A stretch of 64,000 nt of DNA from Rikenellaceae bacterium. Lineage in GTDB: Bacteria > Bacteroidota > Bacteroidia > Bacteroidales > Rikenellaceae. The position numbers were made by a program, and so were the translations under genes. The stretch is taken from the NCBI GenBank assembly GCA_015059905.1, contig SUZN01000003.1, positions 280,601 through 344,600 of the forward strand, written 5' to 3'. Below are positions 37,081 through 46,174 of this stretch, piece by piece; within the stretch, counting starts at the first letter, position 1, and each line of letters begins with the position of its first letter. The notes beneath the pieces are model-generated. The model made no database searches. It was not told the origin of the DNA and saw nothing but the letters and a program-made list of their open reading frames with translations.

Positions 37081-37812
37081 TTATTTCTTGTTGTAAGCTG
37101 TCAAGATATCAACCAAAGTGATTGAAGCATCCTCCATTGCGTTAACCAAGTTGTCAATCTTTGAGATGATGTAGTTGTAGAACAACTGAAGGATAACAGC
37201 AGCGATAAGACCCATCAATGTAGTCAACAACGCAACCTTGATACCACCTGCTACAACGGTTGGAGAGATATCACCCATAGCCTGGATCTGGTCAAACGCC
37301 TCGATCATACCTACTACGGTACCCATGAAACCCAACATTGGAGAAAGTGCGATGAACAAACCAATCCAAGAAAGACCTGACTCCATCTGACCTGTCTGAA
37401 CTGAACCGTAAGAAACAACTGCCTTCTCAACAGCGTCCATACCCTGATCGTAACGATCCAAACCCTGATAGTAGATTGAAGCAACAGGGCCCTTTGTGTT
37501 ACGGCAGAGATCCTTAGCAGCCTCTACGCCCTTCTCGTTCAAAGTCTTCTCAAACTCCTCGATGAACTTCTTTGTGTTGATGTTTGCGAATGAGAGGTAA
37601 AGCATACGCTCGATAGCAACTGCCAAACCGATTACCAAACATACCAACACGGGCAACATCCAGCCCCAACCACCCTCAAGGAACTTCTGCATCAATACCT
37701 GGTGCATAGTGTCACCTGCGAGCTCAGTCTCTGCTGCTACTGCAGCCTCCTGTGCGAAAGCGTTAACAGTGCCAAGTGCGGCTACTGCCAAAAACATAAA
37801 TGATTTTTTCAT
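37081..37812 (-). CDS. ExbB/TolQ/MotA-family proton channel protein
   Basis: Core of the TonB motor, 243 residues. An N-terminal signal-like helix (MKKSFMFLAVAALGTVNAFA) is followed by three TMs (about 49-69, 146-166 and 190-212). The MotA/ExbB domain includes SPMLGFMGTVVGMIEAF and GGIKVALLTTLMGLIAA, with the conserved Thr residues of the ion path. The extra N-terminal signal is common in Bacteroidota ExbB. It is the first gene of the locus and uses the high-expression codon set. Confidence 0.93.
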   Translation of the reverse strand: MKKSFMFLAVAALGTVNAFAQEAAVAAETELAGDTMHQVLMQKFLEGGWGWMLPVLVCLVIGLAVAIERMLYLSFANINTKKFIEEFEKTLNEKGVEAAKDLCRNTKGPVASIYYQGLDRYDQGMDAVEKAVVSYGSVQTGQMESGLSWIGLFIALSPMLGFMGTVVGMIEAFDQIQAMGDISPTVVAGGIKVALLTTLMGLIAAVILQLFYNYIISKIDNLVNAMEDASITLVDILTAYNKK

Positions 37813-38123
37813 AGCTTTTTTTAATAGTTTTTAATTAGTGTTTGTTATTTAATTTGTTAGTTATTGTTAAAATCAAAATTTTTATTCAATTATGCAATAA
37901 AAATAATTTTCAACCTCCAATTTTCGCCCTTGCCGCCGAATTTTGCCGCTGCAAACCGCACCTTGACACAAACCTCGCCACAAGAGCACACACCACCCCA
38001 CAACAACACAACGCTCTATGCGCCAACAAATTACACCCTCGGATGAGATTTCTTTCAGCCGCAGATGCACTTTTTGCAGAGTTTACGGACCGAAATATAG
38101 TAATTTTTTTTTACCCGTGCAAC
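37813..38123. other. Upstream region of the exbB locus
   Basis: This is AT-rich at both ends. On the minus strand TATATTTC (38092-38099), preceded by a TTG about 20 bases upstream, is a possible promoter, giving a leader near 270 bases. No credible gene; the open frames here are low complexity. Confidence 0.35.
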
Positions 38124-39179
38124 TTATTTTAACGTAAATTCTCCGCGCAATGGTCGTTTCATTAGCTCCACAGACTCCTCATGGGAGAGATTTTGCCCCA
38201 ATACATACATCAGTTTGGTGATTGCCGCCTCGGTGGTCATATCGTATGCCGACAAGACACCCGCCTTCTGCAAACGCAGACCCGTCTCATAGAGTTGCAT
38301 CTCGACAGAGCCGTTGTCGCACTGTGTCACGTTCAACACCAGCACACCGCGCTCCACCGTCTCGCGCATCAGGCGCTGGAACCACTCCGCCGTAGGAGCA
38401 TTGCCTGCGCCGTAGGTCTCAAGCACCACGCCACGCAAACCCTCGACCGAGAGGATAGCACGAAGCGTATATTCTCCAATGCCAGGGAAGAGTTTTATGA
38501 TAGCCACACCCTCACTCATCATCGTCGCTATGCGCAGCGGCTCAATCTCCTTTGCAGGGGCAATATTGGCACGGTTGTAGGCTATCTTAACCCCCACATC
38601 GGCAAGCGGTGGGAAGTTGGGCGAACGAAAGGCATCCAGCTCCTCGGCACTCGCCTTGCGGGTGCGGTTACCACGATACAGACAGCTATGAAAGAGCAGC
38701 GATACCTCGGGCACCATCGGCTTGTCGCCATCACGCGCGCCCGCCACCTCGATGGCTGTGATAAGGTTTTCGCGCCCATCTGTTCGCAAAAGACCAATCG
38801 GTATCTGGCTACCCGTAAAGACCACAGGCTTGGCGAGGTTCTCCAGCATAAAACTCAACGCCGAAGCGGTGTAGGACATCGTGTCGGTGCCGTGCAGGAT
38901 GACAAAACCGTCATACTGCTCGTAATTGTCGCGGATAACCTCGGCTATGGCGCACCAGTCCGAGGGCTGCACGTTGGATGAGTCGATAAGCTTGGGCATC
39001 GTGTGCACGTCAATATCGACATTCAGACGGCGCAGGATTGGAAACTCCTCATATATGCCGCTGAAGTCAAATGGCACCAGCGCGCCTGTCTTTTCATCGG
39101 TCTTCATTCCGATTGTTCCGCCCGTATAGATTATAAGTATCGACGAGCGGTAAGTGTGGTTAGAAACATCGTGTTTCAT
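38124..39179 (-). CDS. ansA: Type I L-asparaginase
   Basis: Hydrolyses L-asparagine to aspartate and ammonia. Its 351 residues have the two catalytic motifs: IIYTGGTIGM (first Thr nucleophile) and VILHGTDTMSYTASAL (Thr-Asp of the second triad). There is no signal peptide, so it is the cytosolic low-affinity type rather than the periplasmic AnsB. It begins 19 bases after the tatD gene on the same strand, forming a dprA-tatD-ansA run. Confidence 0.93.
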   Translation of the reverse strand: MKHDVSNHTYRSSILIIYTGGTIGMKTDEKTGALVPFDFSGIYEEFPILRRLNVDIDVHTMPKLIDSSNVQPSDWCAIAEVIRDNYEQYDGFVILHGTDTMSYTASALSFMLENLAKPVVFTGSQIPIGLLRTDGRENLITAIEVAGARDGDKPMVPEVSLLFHSCLYRGNRTRKASAEELDAFRSPNFPPLADVGVKIAYNRANIAPAKEIEPLRIATMMSEGVAIIKLFPGIGEYTLRAILSVEGLRGVVLETYGAGNAPTAEWFQRLMRETVERGVLVLNVTQCDNGSVEMQLYETGLRLQKAGVLSAYDMTTEAAITKLMYVLGQNLSHEESVELMKRPLRGEFTLK

Positions 39180-39198
39180 ATCGTTACCTTAAATAATA

Positions 39199-40011
39199 TT
39201 ATTCATCACCAAGAAACATCCGCCGCGCGTTTTGGGTCGTGATGCGCGCCACCTCATCGGGCGTGACACCCTTCAACTCTGCCACCTTCTCGCAGACGTA
39301 GCTCACATATGCCGACTCGTTGCGCTTGCCACGATATGGCACAGGCGTAAGGTAGGGGCAGTCGGTCTCAAGCACTATATCCTCAAGTGCCATCTCGCGC
39401 ACCGCCTCTGCCAACAGACTCTTTTTGTAGGTCACAACACCACCCACACCAAACAACCAATCCCCCATCTCGCGCAGACGGCGATAGGTTGCCGCATCCT
39501 CCGAGTAGGCGTGCAACACACCTCGCAAGCGTTCTCCACGTGCCGCTGCACGAGCGCACTCCGCCTCCAATATCTCGCACATATCATCCCACGCTGCGCG
39601 CGTGTGTATAGCAACAGGCAAATCCAAACGTGCCGCCAAGCGACACTGCTCAACAAATGCCTCGCGCTGCTCTGCGACCCACTCCGCACTCCAATAGTAG
39701 TCGAGACCTATCTCGCCCACAGCACAGAACCTCACCCCAGCAGGCGGCTCGGCGAGGTATCGCTCCACCAACGCAAGCTCCTCGCGCCAGCGGGGGTTGT
39801 CATTTACCGACGTGGGGTGCAAGCCCATCATCGCGCGGCACCTTCCGCCCGCCTCACGTACCAGCGCAAACAATCGTTCGTGGCTCTCACTGTCGATAGC
39901 GGGCAGCAACAGACGCTCAACGCCACGCTCCAGCGCACGCTCCAACGCAGCCGCTCTATCCTCATCAAACTCCTCGGCATAGAGGTGAGAGTGTGTATCA
40001 ATCAATATCAT
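39199..40011 (-). CDS. TatD family hydrolase (metal-dependent DNase)
   Basis: TIM-barrel metalloenzyme of 270 residues. It opens with DTHSHLYAEEF (His7 and His9 metal ligands) and shows CAVGEIGLDYYW (metal Glu), VAIHTRAAW (His), GVLHAYSED and ETDCPYLTP (catalytic Asp). TatD proteins act as 3'-5' exonucleases or deoxyribonucleases in DNA repair. Its ATG overlaps the dprA stop by four bases. Confidence 0.94.
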   Translation of the reverse strand: MILIDTHSHLYAEEFDEDRAAALERALERGVERLLLPAIDSESHERLFALVREAGGRCRAMMGLHPTSVNDNPRWREELALVERYLAEPPAGVRFCAVGEIGLDYYWSAEWVAEQREAFVEQCRLAARLDLPVAIHTRAAWDDMCEILEAECARAAARGERLRGVLHAYSEDAATYRRLREMGDWLFGVGGVVTYKKSLLAEAVREMALEDIVLETDCPYLTPVPYRGKRNESAYVSYVCEKVAELKGVTPDEVARITTQNARRMFLGDE

Positions 40012-41105
40012 ATCAGCTTCTCATATAATTTACCAGGCAACTGACGCACCGCGCCCGATAGTTCCAGATTCATCAACATCAGCGACAGCTCGCCCGCCGA
40101 CATACCACTGCGGCTCTGCAACACCTCAAGCGCCACAGGGTCAGCACCGAAGTAGGTCATAAACTGCGCCTCCTCGTCAGTCAGAGGCAACTGCTCACGC
40201 TTGGGTTGCGGCACATTTTCGAGACCCAATTCCCAGCGCAGCTCCTCCACGATATCACGTCCCGAGAGCACCATCTGCGCCTTGCGGTTGCGGATTAACA
40301 TATTGCATCCCATAGAGTTAGCATCCACCGCCCTGCCAGGCACCGCCATCACCGTGCGGTTGTACCCATCGGCAAACGCCGCCGTCGAGAGCGACCCGCC
40401 CGACTCGGCACTCTCCACAACCACCGTACCCGCCGCAAGTGCCGCGATGACACGGTTGCGAGGGATGAAGAAACGCCCGTTCTGCTTCGTCTGCGAGTTC
40501 AGCTCGGTAACAACAGCGCCACCCTTCGCCACCATCTCCGCCGCCAGACGCTCGTGAACGGTAGGGGTCACGCGCGGCAACGCATTTGCCACCACGCCCA
40601 CCGTAGCGGCTCCGCACGCCAGGGCTGCACGATGACACTCGCCATCCACACCATACGCCAAACCGCTGATAATCGCCACATCGGGCAACAGCTCGTGCAA
40701 CTCCTGCACCAGCCTGTCACACATACGCTGACCATAAGGCGTAATCTTGCGCGTGCCGACAAACGCCACTGCGCGGCGGCTCAACACGCCTACATCGCCC
40801 CTGACATATATCGCCATCGGAAAATCCTCTGCCTCACGCAGCAGACGTGGGTAACGCTCCTCATCGCACCCCACCGCCTCAATGCCGTGTGCCTTGCAGT
40901 AGGCTATCTCACGGTCAGCCTCGGCAAAGCCTTTCTTGAGCGTAATAGCCCGCGCCACATCCTCACGCAGTTCGCAGCGCTCCACCAGTTCCTCCTTCGA
41001 GGCGCGATACACCGCCCTCGCCGAGCCAAACATCTCGACCAGATACGCCGCCCCGCGCATACCCAACTGCGGCACAAAACTCAACGCAATACTCTCAAGT
41101 GGCAT
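40008..41105 (-). CDS. dprA: DNA-processing protein DprA/Smf
   Basis: Binds incoming single-stranded DNA and loads RecA during transformation. Its 365 residues carry a N-terminal SAM/HhH-like region, a Rossmann DprA domain with VAFVGTRKITPYG, ISGLAYGVDGECHRAAL and FIPRNRVIAALAAGTVVVE, and a C-terminal winged-helix (LSGAVRQLPGKLYEKL). The ATG overlaps no upstream gene and has a -7 box at 41142. It is coupled to tatD by a four-base overlap. Confidence 0.95.
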   Translation of the reverse strand: MPLESIALSFVPQLGMRGAAYLVEMFGSARAVYRASKEELVERCELREDVARAITLKKGFAEADREIAYCKAHGIEAVGCDEERYPRLLREAEDFPMAIYVRGDVGVLSRRAVAFVGTRKITPYGQRMCDRLVQELHELLPDVAIISGLAYGVDGECHRAALACGAATVGVVANALPRVTPTVHERLAAEMVAKGGAVVTELNSQTKQNGRFFIPRNRVIAALAAGTVVVESAESGGSLSTAAFADGYNRTVMAVPGRAVDANSMGCNMLIRNRKAQMVLSGRDIVEELRWELGLENVPQPKREQLPLTDEEAQFMTYFGADPVALEVLQSRSGMSAGELSLMLMNLELSGAVRQLPGKLYEKLI

Positions 41106-41141
41106 AATATTTGGCGAACTTATTTGACAAGTTCATCAATA

Positions 41142-41149
41142 CAAATATA
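41142..41149 (-). promoter_or_regulatory. -7 element upstream of dprA
   Basis: Minus-strand TATATTTG, 36 bases before the dprA start. The -33 position does not match well. Confidence 0.5.
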
Positions 41150-41231
41150 AAGAAAAATAGCGTAGCAAAGTGCAACAAATAAGAAAATTATAGGATAAAA
41201 GAGAAGAAAATGAGGAAATTTCGCTCTTTTT

Positions 41232-41262
41232 TTTGGCGATAAAATATTTTTGCCTATATTTG
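41232..41262 (+). promoter_or_regulatory. Promoter of tRNA-Cys
   Basis: TTTG (41232-41235), 19-base spacer, TATATTTG (41255-41262), followed by GCACTCCG. Confidence 0.8.
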
Positions 41263-41299
41263 CACTCCGAATGAGCGAGCATATCGCAAATTCCACGAT

Positions 41300-41371
41300 G
41301 GTCCGATGGATGAGTGGTTTAGTCACCGGTCTGCAAAACCGTCTACAGCGGTTCGAATCCGCTTCGGACCT
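41300..41371 (+). tRNA. tRNA-Cys (GCA anticodon)
   Basis: The acceptor arm GGTCCGA (41300-41306) pairs with TCGGACC (41364-41370). The T arm AGCGG-TTCGAAT-CCGCT is intact. The anticodon loop is CTGCAAA with GCA, giving cysteine. The D arm is weak, as is usual for tRNA-Cys, and position 27-43 looks mismatched. The 3' CCA is not encoded, so it must be added. It has its own promoter and terminator. Confidence 0.93.
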
Positions 41372-41393
41372 CGGATATGTTTGAAAATTTGAG

Positions 41394-41423
41394 AAACCTC
41401 TACTTTGGGTAGAGGTTTTTTTG
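41394..41423 (+). terminator. Terminator of tRNA-Cys
   Basis: AAACCTCTAC (41394-41403) pairs with GTAGAGGTTT (41409-41418) around a short loop, followed by a T-run. Confidence 0.88.
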
Positions 41424-41484
41424 TTTTTATTCCTTAAATGGATTATCTTTACTTCACTGAATAATCTTACTAAACTACAGACCT

Positions 41485-43899
41485 ATGAGAAGGCTAATAA
41501 CTCTATTCACGCTTATCATCACAGCAACAACAGCACTTGCACAAGGGCTGAAGCTCGAGGTGCACCCAGACAAGGTGCTCAATCCTATTACACCACTGCT
41601 CTATGGCGCAGGTATGGAGGATGTAAATCACGAGATATATGGCGGGCTATACTCGCAGCGTATCTTCGGCGAGAGCTTCGAAGAGGGCATACTGCCCGAG
41701 GGAATCAAAGGTATGAGTTGCTACGATGCGCCCATCCGTATGGATGGAGATGCGGTGCAGATATACTCCGAGCAGACAGTAAAGCTCATTGCCAACGACC
41801 ACACCTTTGCTGACGGCTGGGCAGAGGTGGATATTCGTTTTGACGCTATCGCGGGCTACAACGGCGAGCTGCTGATGCGCGTGAGCGAGGAGGGTACAGG
41901 CACGGATAGCTTCAACGGCTATGAGATAACACTCACAAACAGAGGTGTGAGCCTAAGCCTCCACCGCCACGACTACACCCCACTTGCACAGAGCGACAGC
42001 CGCGAAGTGAAGGGATTCATGTGGCACAAACTGCGTGCTGAAGTGAAGGGCAACACCATCACCGTATGGCTCAACGGCGAGGAGATATTGACATATCAGC
42101 ACAAGGGCAACCCTCTGAAGATGGGCAAGGTAGGTGTACGCTCATTCAACAGCAACGTCAGCTTCCGCAACTTGCGCGTAGGCTACGATGGCAAGAGTTA
42201 TGACATCCCCTTCACGCCAACAAATCACCACGCAGTGAGTGGAATGTGGGATAGTTACCATACAGCTGGTGCCGATGCAGCATATCACCACGACAACACA
42301 ACAGCCACCACAGGTGAGTGGTCTCAGATGATTGAAAACCGTGCCGCAACAGGTCGTGTGGGTATTTCAAACCGCAGCCTCAACCGCTGGGGCATAGCCA
42401 CTTGCAAGGGACAGAAGTTCGAGGGCGAAGTAATGCTCAAAGGCAGTGCCGAGCGAGTATTTGTAGCCCTTCAGGGCGAGGACGGCACAGAGTATTGTCG
42501 CGCAGAGATTAAGGGCATTGGCAAGGAGTGGCAGCGACACACCTTCACGCTGAAGTCGAAGGCAGAGGACAGCAAGGCGCGTTTTGTCTTTTACATCGAG
42601 GGCAAGGGCAAGGTATGGATTGACCAGGCGATGCTTATGCTCTCCAAAAAAGATAGTTATAAAGGTCTGCCTGTCAGGGGTGACATCGCCCACGCATTCA
42701 AGGAGCAGGGGCTTACGATGTTGCGCTACGGCGGCTCGATGGTCAATGCGCCCGACTATAAGTTTGCGCTGATGCGCGGCACAAGAAGCGAGCGCAAGCC
42801 ATACGCTGGTCAGTGGTATCCGCAATCGACCAACGGCTTCGGCATAATAGAGTTTGTGCAGTTTGCCGAGGCGATGGGATATGAACTCTCGTTTGCCGTA
42901 AACATCAACGACGACCCGCAGGTTATGGCGGAGATGATTGAGTACTTCAACGGCAGCACCTCAACAAAATGGGGCGCACAACGCGCCCGTGACGGACATC
43001 CAAAGCCTTACGGGGTTAAATATATAGAGATTGGCAACGAAGAGACACTCTTCGAGTTTGACACCTATGCGGCATACGATTACTACATTGAGCGTTTCAA
43101 CCTCCTCTCGGAGGCGATGCGCACGGTGGATCCATCACTAAAGTTTATACACTCGGCGTGGTGGCGACCCGAGATGCCCGAGAAGATGCGCGAGGTATTT
43201 CTTGCACTCGACGGTAAGGCTGACTATTGGGACTACCATCCCTGGACCGACGACATCGCGTCGGCACGCAACGTGGAGGATGAGTTGCGCCGTATGGAGC
43301 GAATGTTCAAGCAGTGGAACCCCTCAACCACAATGCGTTGCGCCATATTTGAGGAGAATGGCTCATCGCACGGCGTAAGGCGTATGCTCGCGCACGTAAT
43401 CGTACAGAATGCGGTGCGCCGAATGGGCGACTTTGTCTTTACCACCTGCCCTGCAAACGCCCTGGAGCCATATCTGCAAAACGACAACGGCTGGAATCAG
43501 GGACAGATATTCTTCACGCCCGACAAGGTATGGGGAATGCCACCCTACCACGCACAGAAACTCGCATCGGAGCATCATCAGCCACTGCTTATCGAGAGCG
43601 TGATGGTGGGCAGACGTGATGACTCGCTCGACATCACTGCGACACGTTCCGAGGATGGGCGCGAGGTTGTGCTGCACATAGTAAATATGACCACCCAGCC
43701 TCGCAGCATAGCACTCGACTTCGGCTCCTTCGGCAATATACGCCACGCCGAGAAGTGGGCTATCGCAGGAGAAGAGAATGATGTGAACACCCCCGACGAG
43801 CCACTACGCATAGCCGCCCAGCAACAGGAGGTGGACTTCCTCGGCGGCGAGTGCAGCCTGCTGCCTCACTCTTACACTGTGGTGAAGGTAAAGAGATAA
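41485..43899 (+). CDS. Secreted alpha-L-arabinofuranosidase (GH51)
   Basis: Releases arabinose from plant arabinoxylan or arabinan. A signal peptide (ITATTALAQ) predicts export. Residues about 90-245 look like a LamG/DUF1080-type carbohydrate module inserted near the front, and about 255-395 like a CBM4/9-type module. The catalytic barrel has YIEIGNEE (acid/base Glu) near residue 515, and CAIFEENGSS probably holds the nucleophile. The C-terminal GH51 beta domain follows. At 804 residues it matches the Bacteroidales type. No SusC/SusD pair or other glycosidase is adjacent, so it stands alone. Confidence 0.9.
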   Translation: MRRLITLFTLIITATTALAQGLKLEVHPDKVLNPITPLLYGAGMEDVNHEIYGGLYSQRIFGESFEEGILPEGIKGMSCYDAPIRMDGDAVQIYSEQTVKLIANDHTFADGWAEVDIRFDAIAGYNGELLMRVSEEGTGTDSFNGYEITLTNRGVSLSLHRHDYTPLAQSDSREVKGFMWHKLRAEVKGNTITVWLNGEEILTYQHKGNPLKMGKVGVRSFNSNVSFRNLRVGYDGKSYDIPFTPTNHHAVSGMWDSYHTAGADAAYHHDNTTATTGEWSQMIENRAATGRVGISNRSLNRWGIATCKGQKFEGEVMLKGSAERVFVALQGEDGTEYCRAEIKGIGKEWQRHTFTLKSKAEDSKARFVFYIEGKGKVWIDQAMLMLSKKDSYKGLPVRGDIAHAFKEQGLTMLRYGGSMVNAPDYKFALMRGTRSERKPYAGQWYPQSTNGFGIIEFVQFAEAMGYELSFAVNINDDPQVMAEMIEYFNGSTSTKWGAQRARDGHPKPYGVKYIEIGNEETLFEFDTYAAYDYYIERFNLLSEAMRTVDPSLKFIHSAWWRPEMPEKMREVFLALDGKADYWDYHPWTDDIASARNVEDELRRMERMFKQWNPSTTMRCAIFEENGSSHGVRRMLAHVIVQNAVRRMGDFVFTTCPANALEPYLQNDNGWNQGQIFFTPDKVWGMPPYHAQKLASEHHQPLLIESVMVGRRDDSLDITATRSEDGREVVLHIVNMTTQPRSIALDFGSFGNIRHAEKWAIAGEENDVNTPDEPLRIAAQQQEVDFLGGECSLLPHSYTVVKVKR

Positions 43900-43916
43900 G
43901 ATATACTATATAATAT

Positions 43917-43955
43917 AAAAAGAAAGTGCGGACCCAAAAAGTCCGCACTTTTTCA
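43917..43955. terminator. Bidirectional terminator between GH51 gene and rnpB
   Basis: AGTGCGGAC (43925-43933) pairs with GTCCGCACT (43941-43949), with T-run on the plus side (43950-43953) and A-run on the left (T-run on the minus strand), so it serves both convergent transcripts. Confidence 0.9.
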
Positions 43956-44374
43956 ATAGCAAATACTATAAGCCGAGTTCTGTACTCCCCCGAGGGAGAG
44001 CCTCTATCATTTATCTACGACTGTGGTCACCCACAGCCTCTAGCAACCTACCCCCCGACATTGGGCGAGCAACCCTTAATTGTCGGTATATATGGTCTTG
44101 CAACCCGTAAGGCGTACTGCCAGACGACATTGCTGCCGCTGCGGTGGGCTCTTACCCCACCTTTTCACCCTTACCAGGAGGCTTGACGAAAAAACAATTA
44201 CAACACCATCGAACATAAAGCCCTATGAAAAAATTGCGTCTCGCCCCCCTGGCGGTTATTTTCTGTTACACTACTACACCCTCGCGGACATCGAGCCGTT
44301 AACTCGTACGGTGCTCTGTGTTGCTCGGACTTTCCTCTCCCCCTTGCGGGGCAGCGATAGAGCGTACTTGCTAT
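43956..44374 (-). ncRNA. rnpB: RNase P RNA (class A)
   Basis: Catalytic RNA that trims tRNA 5' leaders. On the minus strand the 5' part reads GAGGAAAGTCCGAGCAACAC, the universal CR-I/P4 region, and the 3' part has GGGTAGGTTGCTAGAG and ACAGAACTCGGCTTATAG, the conserved 3' domain. Ends are set by the P1 pairing of ATAGCAAGTAC at the 5' end (44374-44364) with GTATTTGCTAT at the 3' end (43966-43956). About 419 nucleotides. It begins 20 bases after the recJ stop and has no obvious own promoter. Confidence 0.93.
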
Positions 44375-44393
44375 ATTTGTTTGCGGCGGAGGG

Positions 44394-46160
44394 CTATTTA
44401 CCCTCCACGCGCTTGATATCCTTGATACGCAACTGTGTCGTCACAGTACCACGATAGTGGTTTTCGACAATCTGGTAGCATACATCGACAGGTCGTCCTC
44501 CGCGTATCCACTCATAATGAGTAGGCTGCTGGAAGGCGATGGTCTGGATAGCCACATTAGGCTTCTCGCGCTGCACCAAATCCATACGCAGATGCTCCAT
44601 ATCGGCACCAACCAGCTTTGGCTCGCTATATGCGCTTGCGCTACGGCTCACAAATACGGGAGCAGCATTGCCAGGACCAAATGGCTGGAAGCTGTTGAGC
44701 TGGCGGTGGAACTGCGACGTGATGTCGGCAAACAGCAACTCGCTATCGATATCCACCTGTGGCACCAATATCTGTGGGTCTATATGCTCCTCCACATAGT
44801 CGTTGAAACGCTTGGTGAAGGCCTCAACATTCTCGGGCAGCATAGTAAGACCTGCGGCATACATATGACCACCGAAGTTCTCGAGCAAATCCGAACAAGA
44901 CTCCACAGCCTGATAGAGGTCAAAGCCCTGCACCGAACGCGCCGAGCCCGTCACAAAGCCATTGCTCATCGTCAGCACCACCGTAGGACGGTAGTAGGTC
45001 TCGATAAGGCGCGAAGCGACAATACCCACGATACCCTTCATCCATTTAGGATTGTAAATCACCGTGCTCTTCATCTGCTTCATCTCAGGATGCGACTCGA
45101 TATAATCGTGTGCCTCCTGCGTGACGCTGCGGTCGATGTTTTTACGGTCCTCGTTGTAGTTGTCGATAACGTCGCAGAACTGGCGCGCCTGCTTCTCGTT
45201 ACCCTCAACCAAAAGCTCCACAGCCGCGAAGCCTCCACTTGGAGCCGCATTCTCATCATTCTCGTCCATACGCATACGCCCTGCGGCATTGATACGTGGA
45301 CCAATCTTAAAGACAATGTCGTCGATGGTGATATTGTGACGGTCGAGTCCACAAATCTTGATTATCGACAACAAACCCGACGATGGCTCACGGTTCAGGC
45401 GCTCCAGACCATAATAGGCAAGGATGCGGTTCTCGCCCGTGAGGGGCACAATGTCGGAAGCAATACTCACTACAAGCAAATCCAGCAAGTGCTCGATATC
45501 CTTGAATGGAATACCGTGCTTCTGGGCATAAGCCTGCACGAGTTTGAATCCCACGCCACAACCTGACAACTCGTTGAACGGATAGTTGCAGTCGTTGCGC
45601 TTCGGATCCAGGACAGCTACAGCAGCGGGTATCTCCTCTGCTGGAAGATGATGGTCGCAGATAATAAAATCCACGCCCTTTTCCTTCGCATAAACAACCT
45701 TTTCTACGGCTTTAATTCCGCAATCGAGAGCTATCGCCAGCGTCACACCCTTGCGGGCCGCGAAGTCAATACCCTTGACCGAAATGCCGTAACCGTCGTT
45801 ATAACGATCGGGAATGTAGAAAACAAGGTTCTTGTGACCTATCTGCCTCAAAAACTTATAAACCAACGCAACCGCCGTCGTGCCATCCACATCATAGTCG
45901 CCATAGACCATAATCATCTCGTTGTTGGCGACTGCACGCTCGATACGCTCCACAGCACGATCCATATCCTTCATAAGGAAGGGGTCGTGAAGGTCACCCA
46001 GCTGCGGGTTAAAGAATTTGTTAGCCTTTTCTACGGTGTCTATGCCTCTTTGCACAAGTAGGTTCGCAAGAACGGGCGACATACGGAGGTGCGCAGCCAA
46101 ACGCTCCACCACCTCCGAAGCGCCAGGAGCTCTCACTACCCATCGCTTCTCTATAGGCAT
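44394..46160 (-). CDS. recJ: Single-stranded-DNA-specific exonuclease RecJ
   Basis: 5'-3' exonuclease used in recombination and repair. Its 588 residues include the DHH-family motifs VYGDYDVDGTTA (Asp ligands), ICDHHLP (DHH), LDCGIKAVEK and, in the DHHA1 domain, GFVTGSARS and NFGGHMYAAGL. The C-terminal OB-fold region ends near the stop. Its stop codon lies inside a GGAGGG...CCCTCC hairpin before rnpB. It follows lipB by 14 bases; the order lipA-lipB-recJ-rnpB suggests one transcript. Confidence 0.95.
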   Translation of the reverse strand: MPIEKRWVVRAPGASEVVERLAAHLRMSPVLANLLVQRGIDTVEKANKFFNPQLGDLHDPFLMKDMDRAVERIERAVANNEMIMVYGDYDVDGTTAVALVYKFLRQIGHKNLVFYIPDRYNDGYGISVKGIDFAARKGVTLAIALDCGIKAVEKVVYAKEKGVDFIICDHHLPAEEIPAAVAVLDPKRNDCNYPFNELSGCGVGFKLVQAYAQKHGIPFKDIEHLLDLLVVSIASDIVPLTGENRILAYYGLERLNREPSSGLLSIIKICGLDRHNITIDDIVFKIGPRINAAGRMRMDENDENAAPSGGFAAVELLVEGNEKQARQFCDVIDNYNEDRKNIDRSVTQEAHDYIESHPEMKQMKSTVIYNPKWMKGIVGIVASRLIETYYRPTVVLTMSNGFVTGSARSVQGFDLYQAVESCSDLLENFGGHMYAAGLTMLPENVEAFTKRFNDYVEEHIDPQILVPQVDIDSELLFADITSQFHRQLNSFQPFGPGNAAPVFVSRSASAYSEPKLVGADMEHLRMDLVQREKPNVAIQTIAFQQPTHYEWIRGGRPVDVCYQIVENHYRGTVTTQLRIKDIKRVEGK

Positions 46161-46174
46161 AACTTACAATTTTA

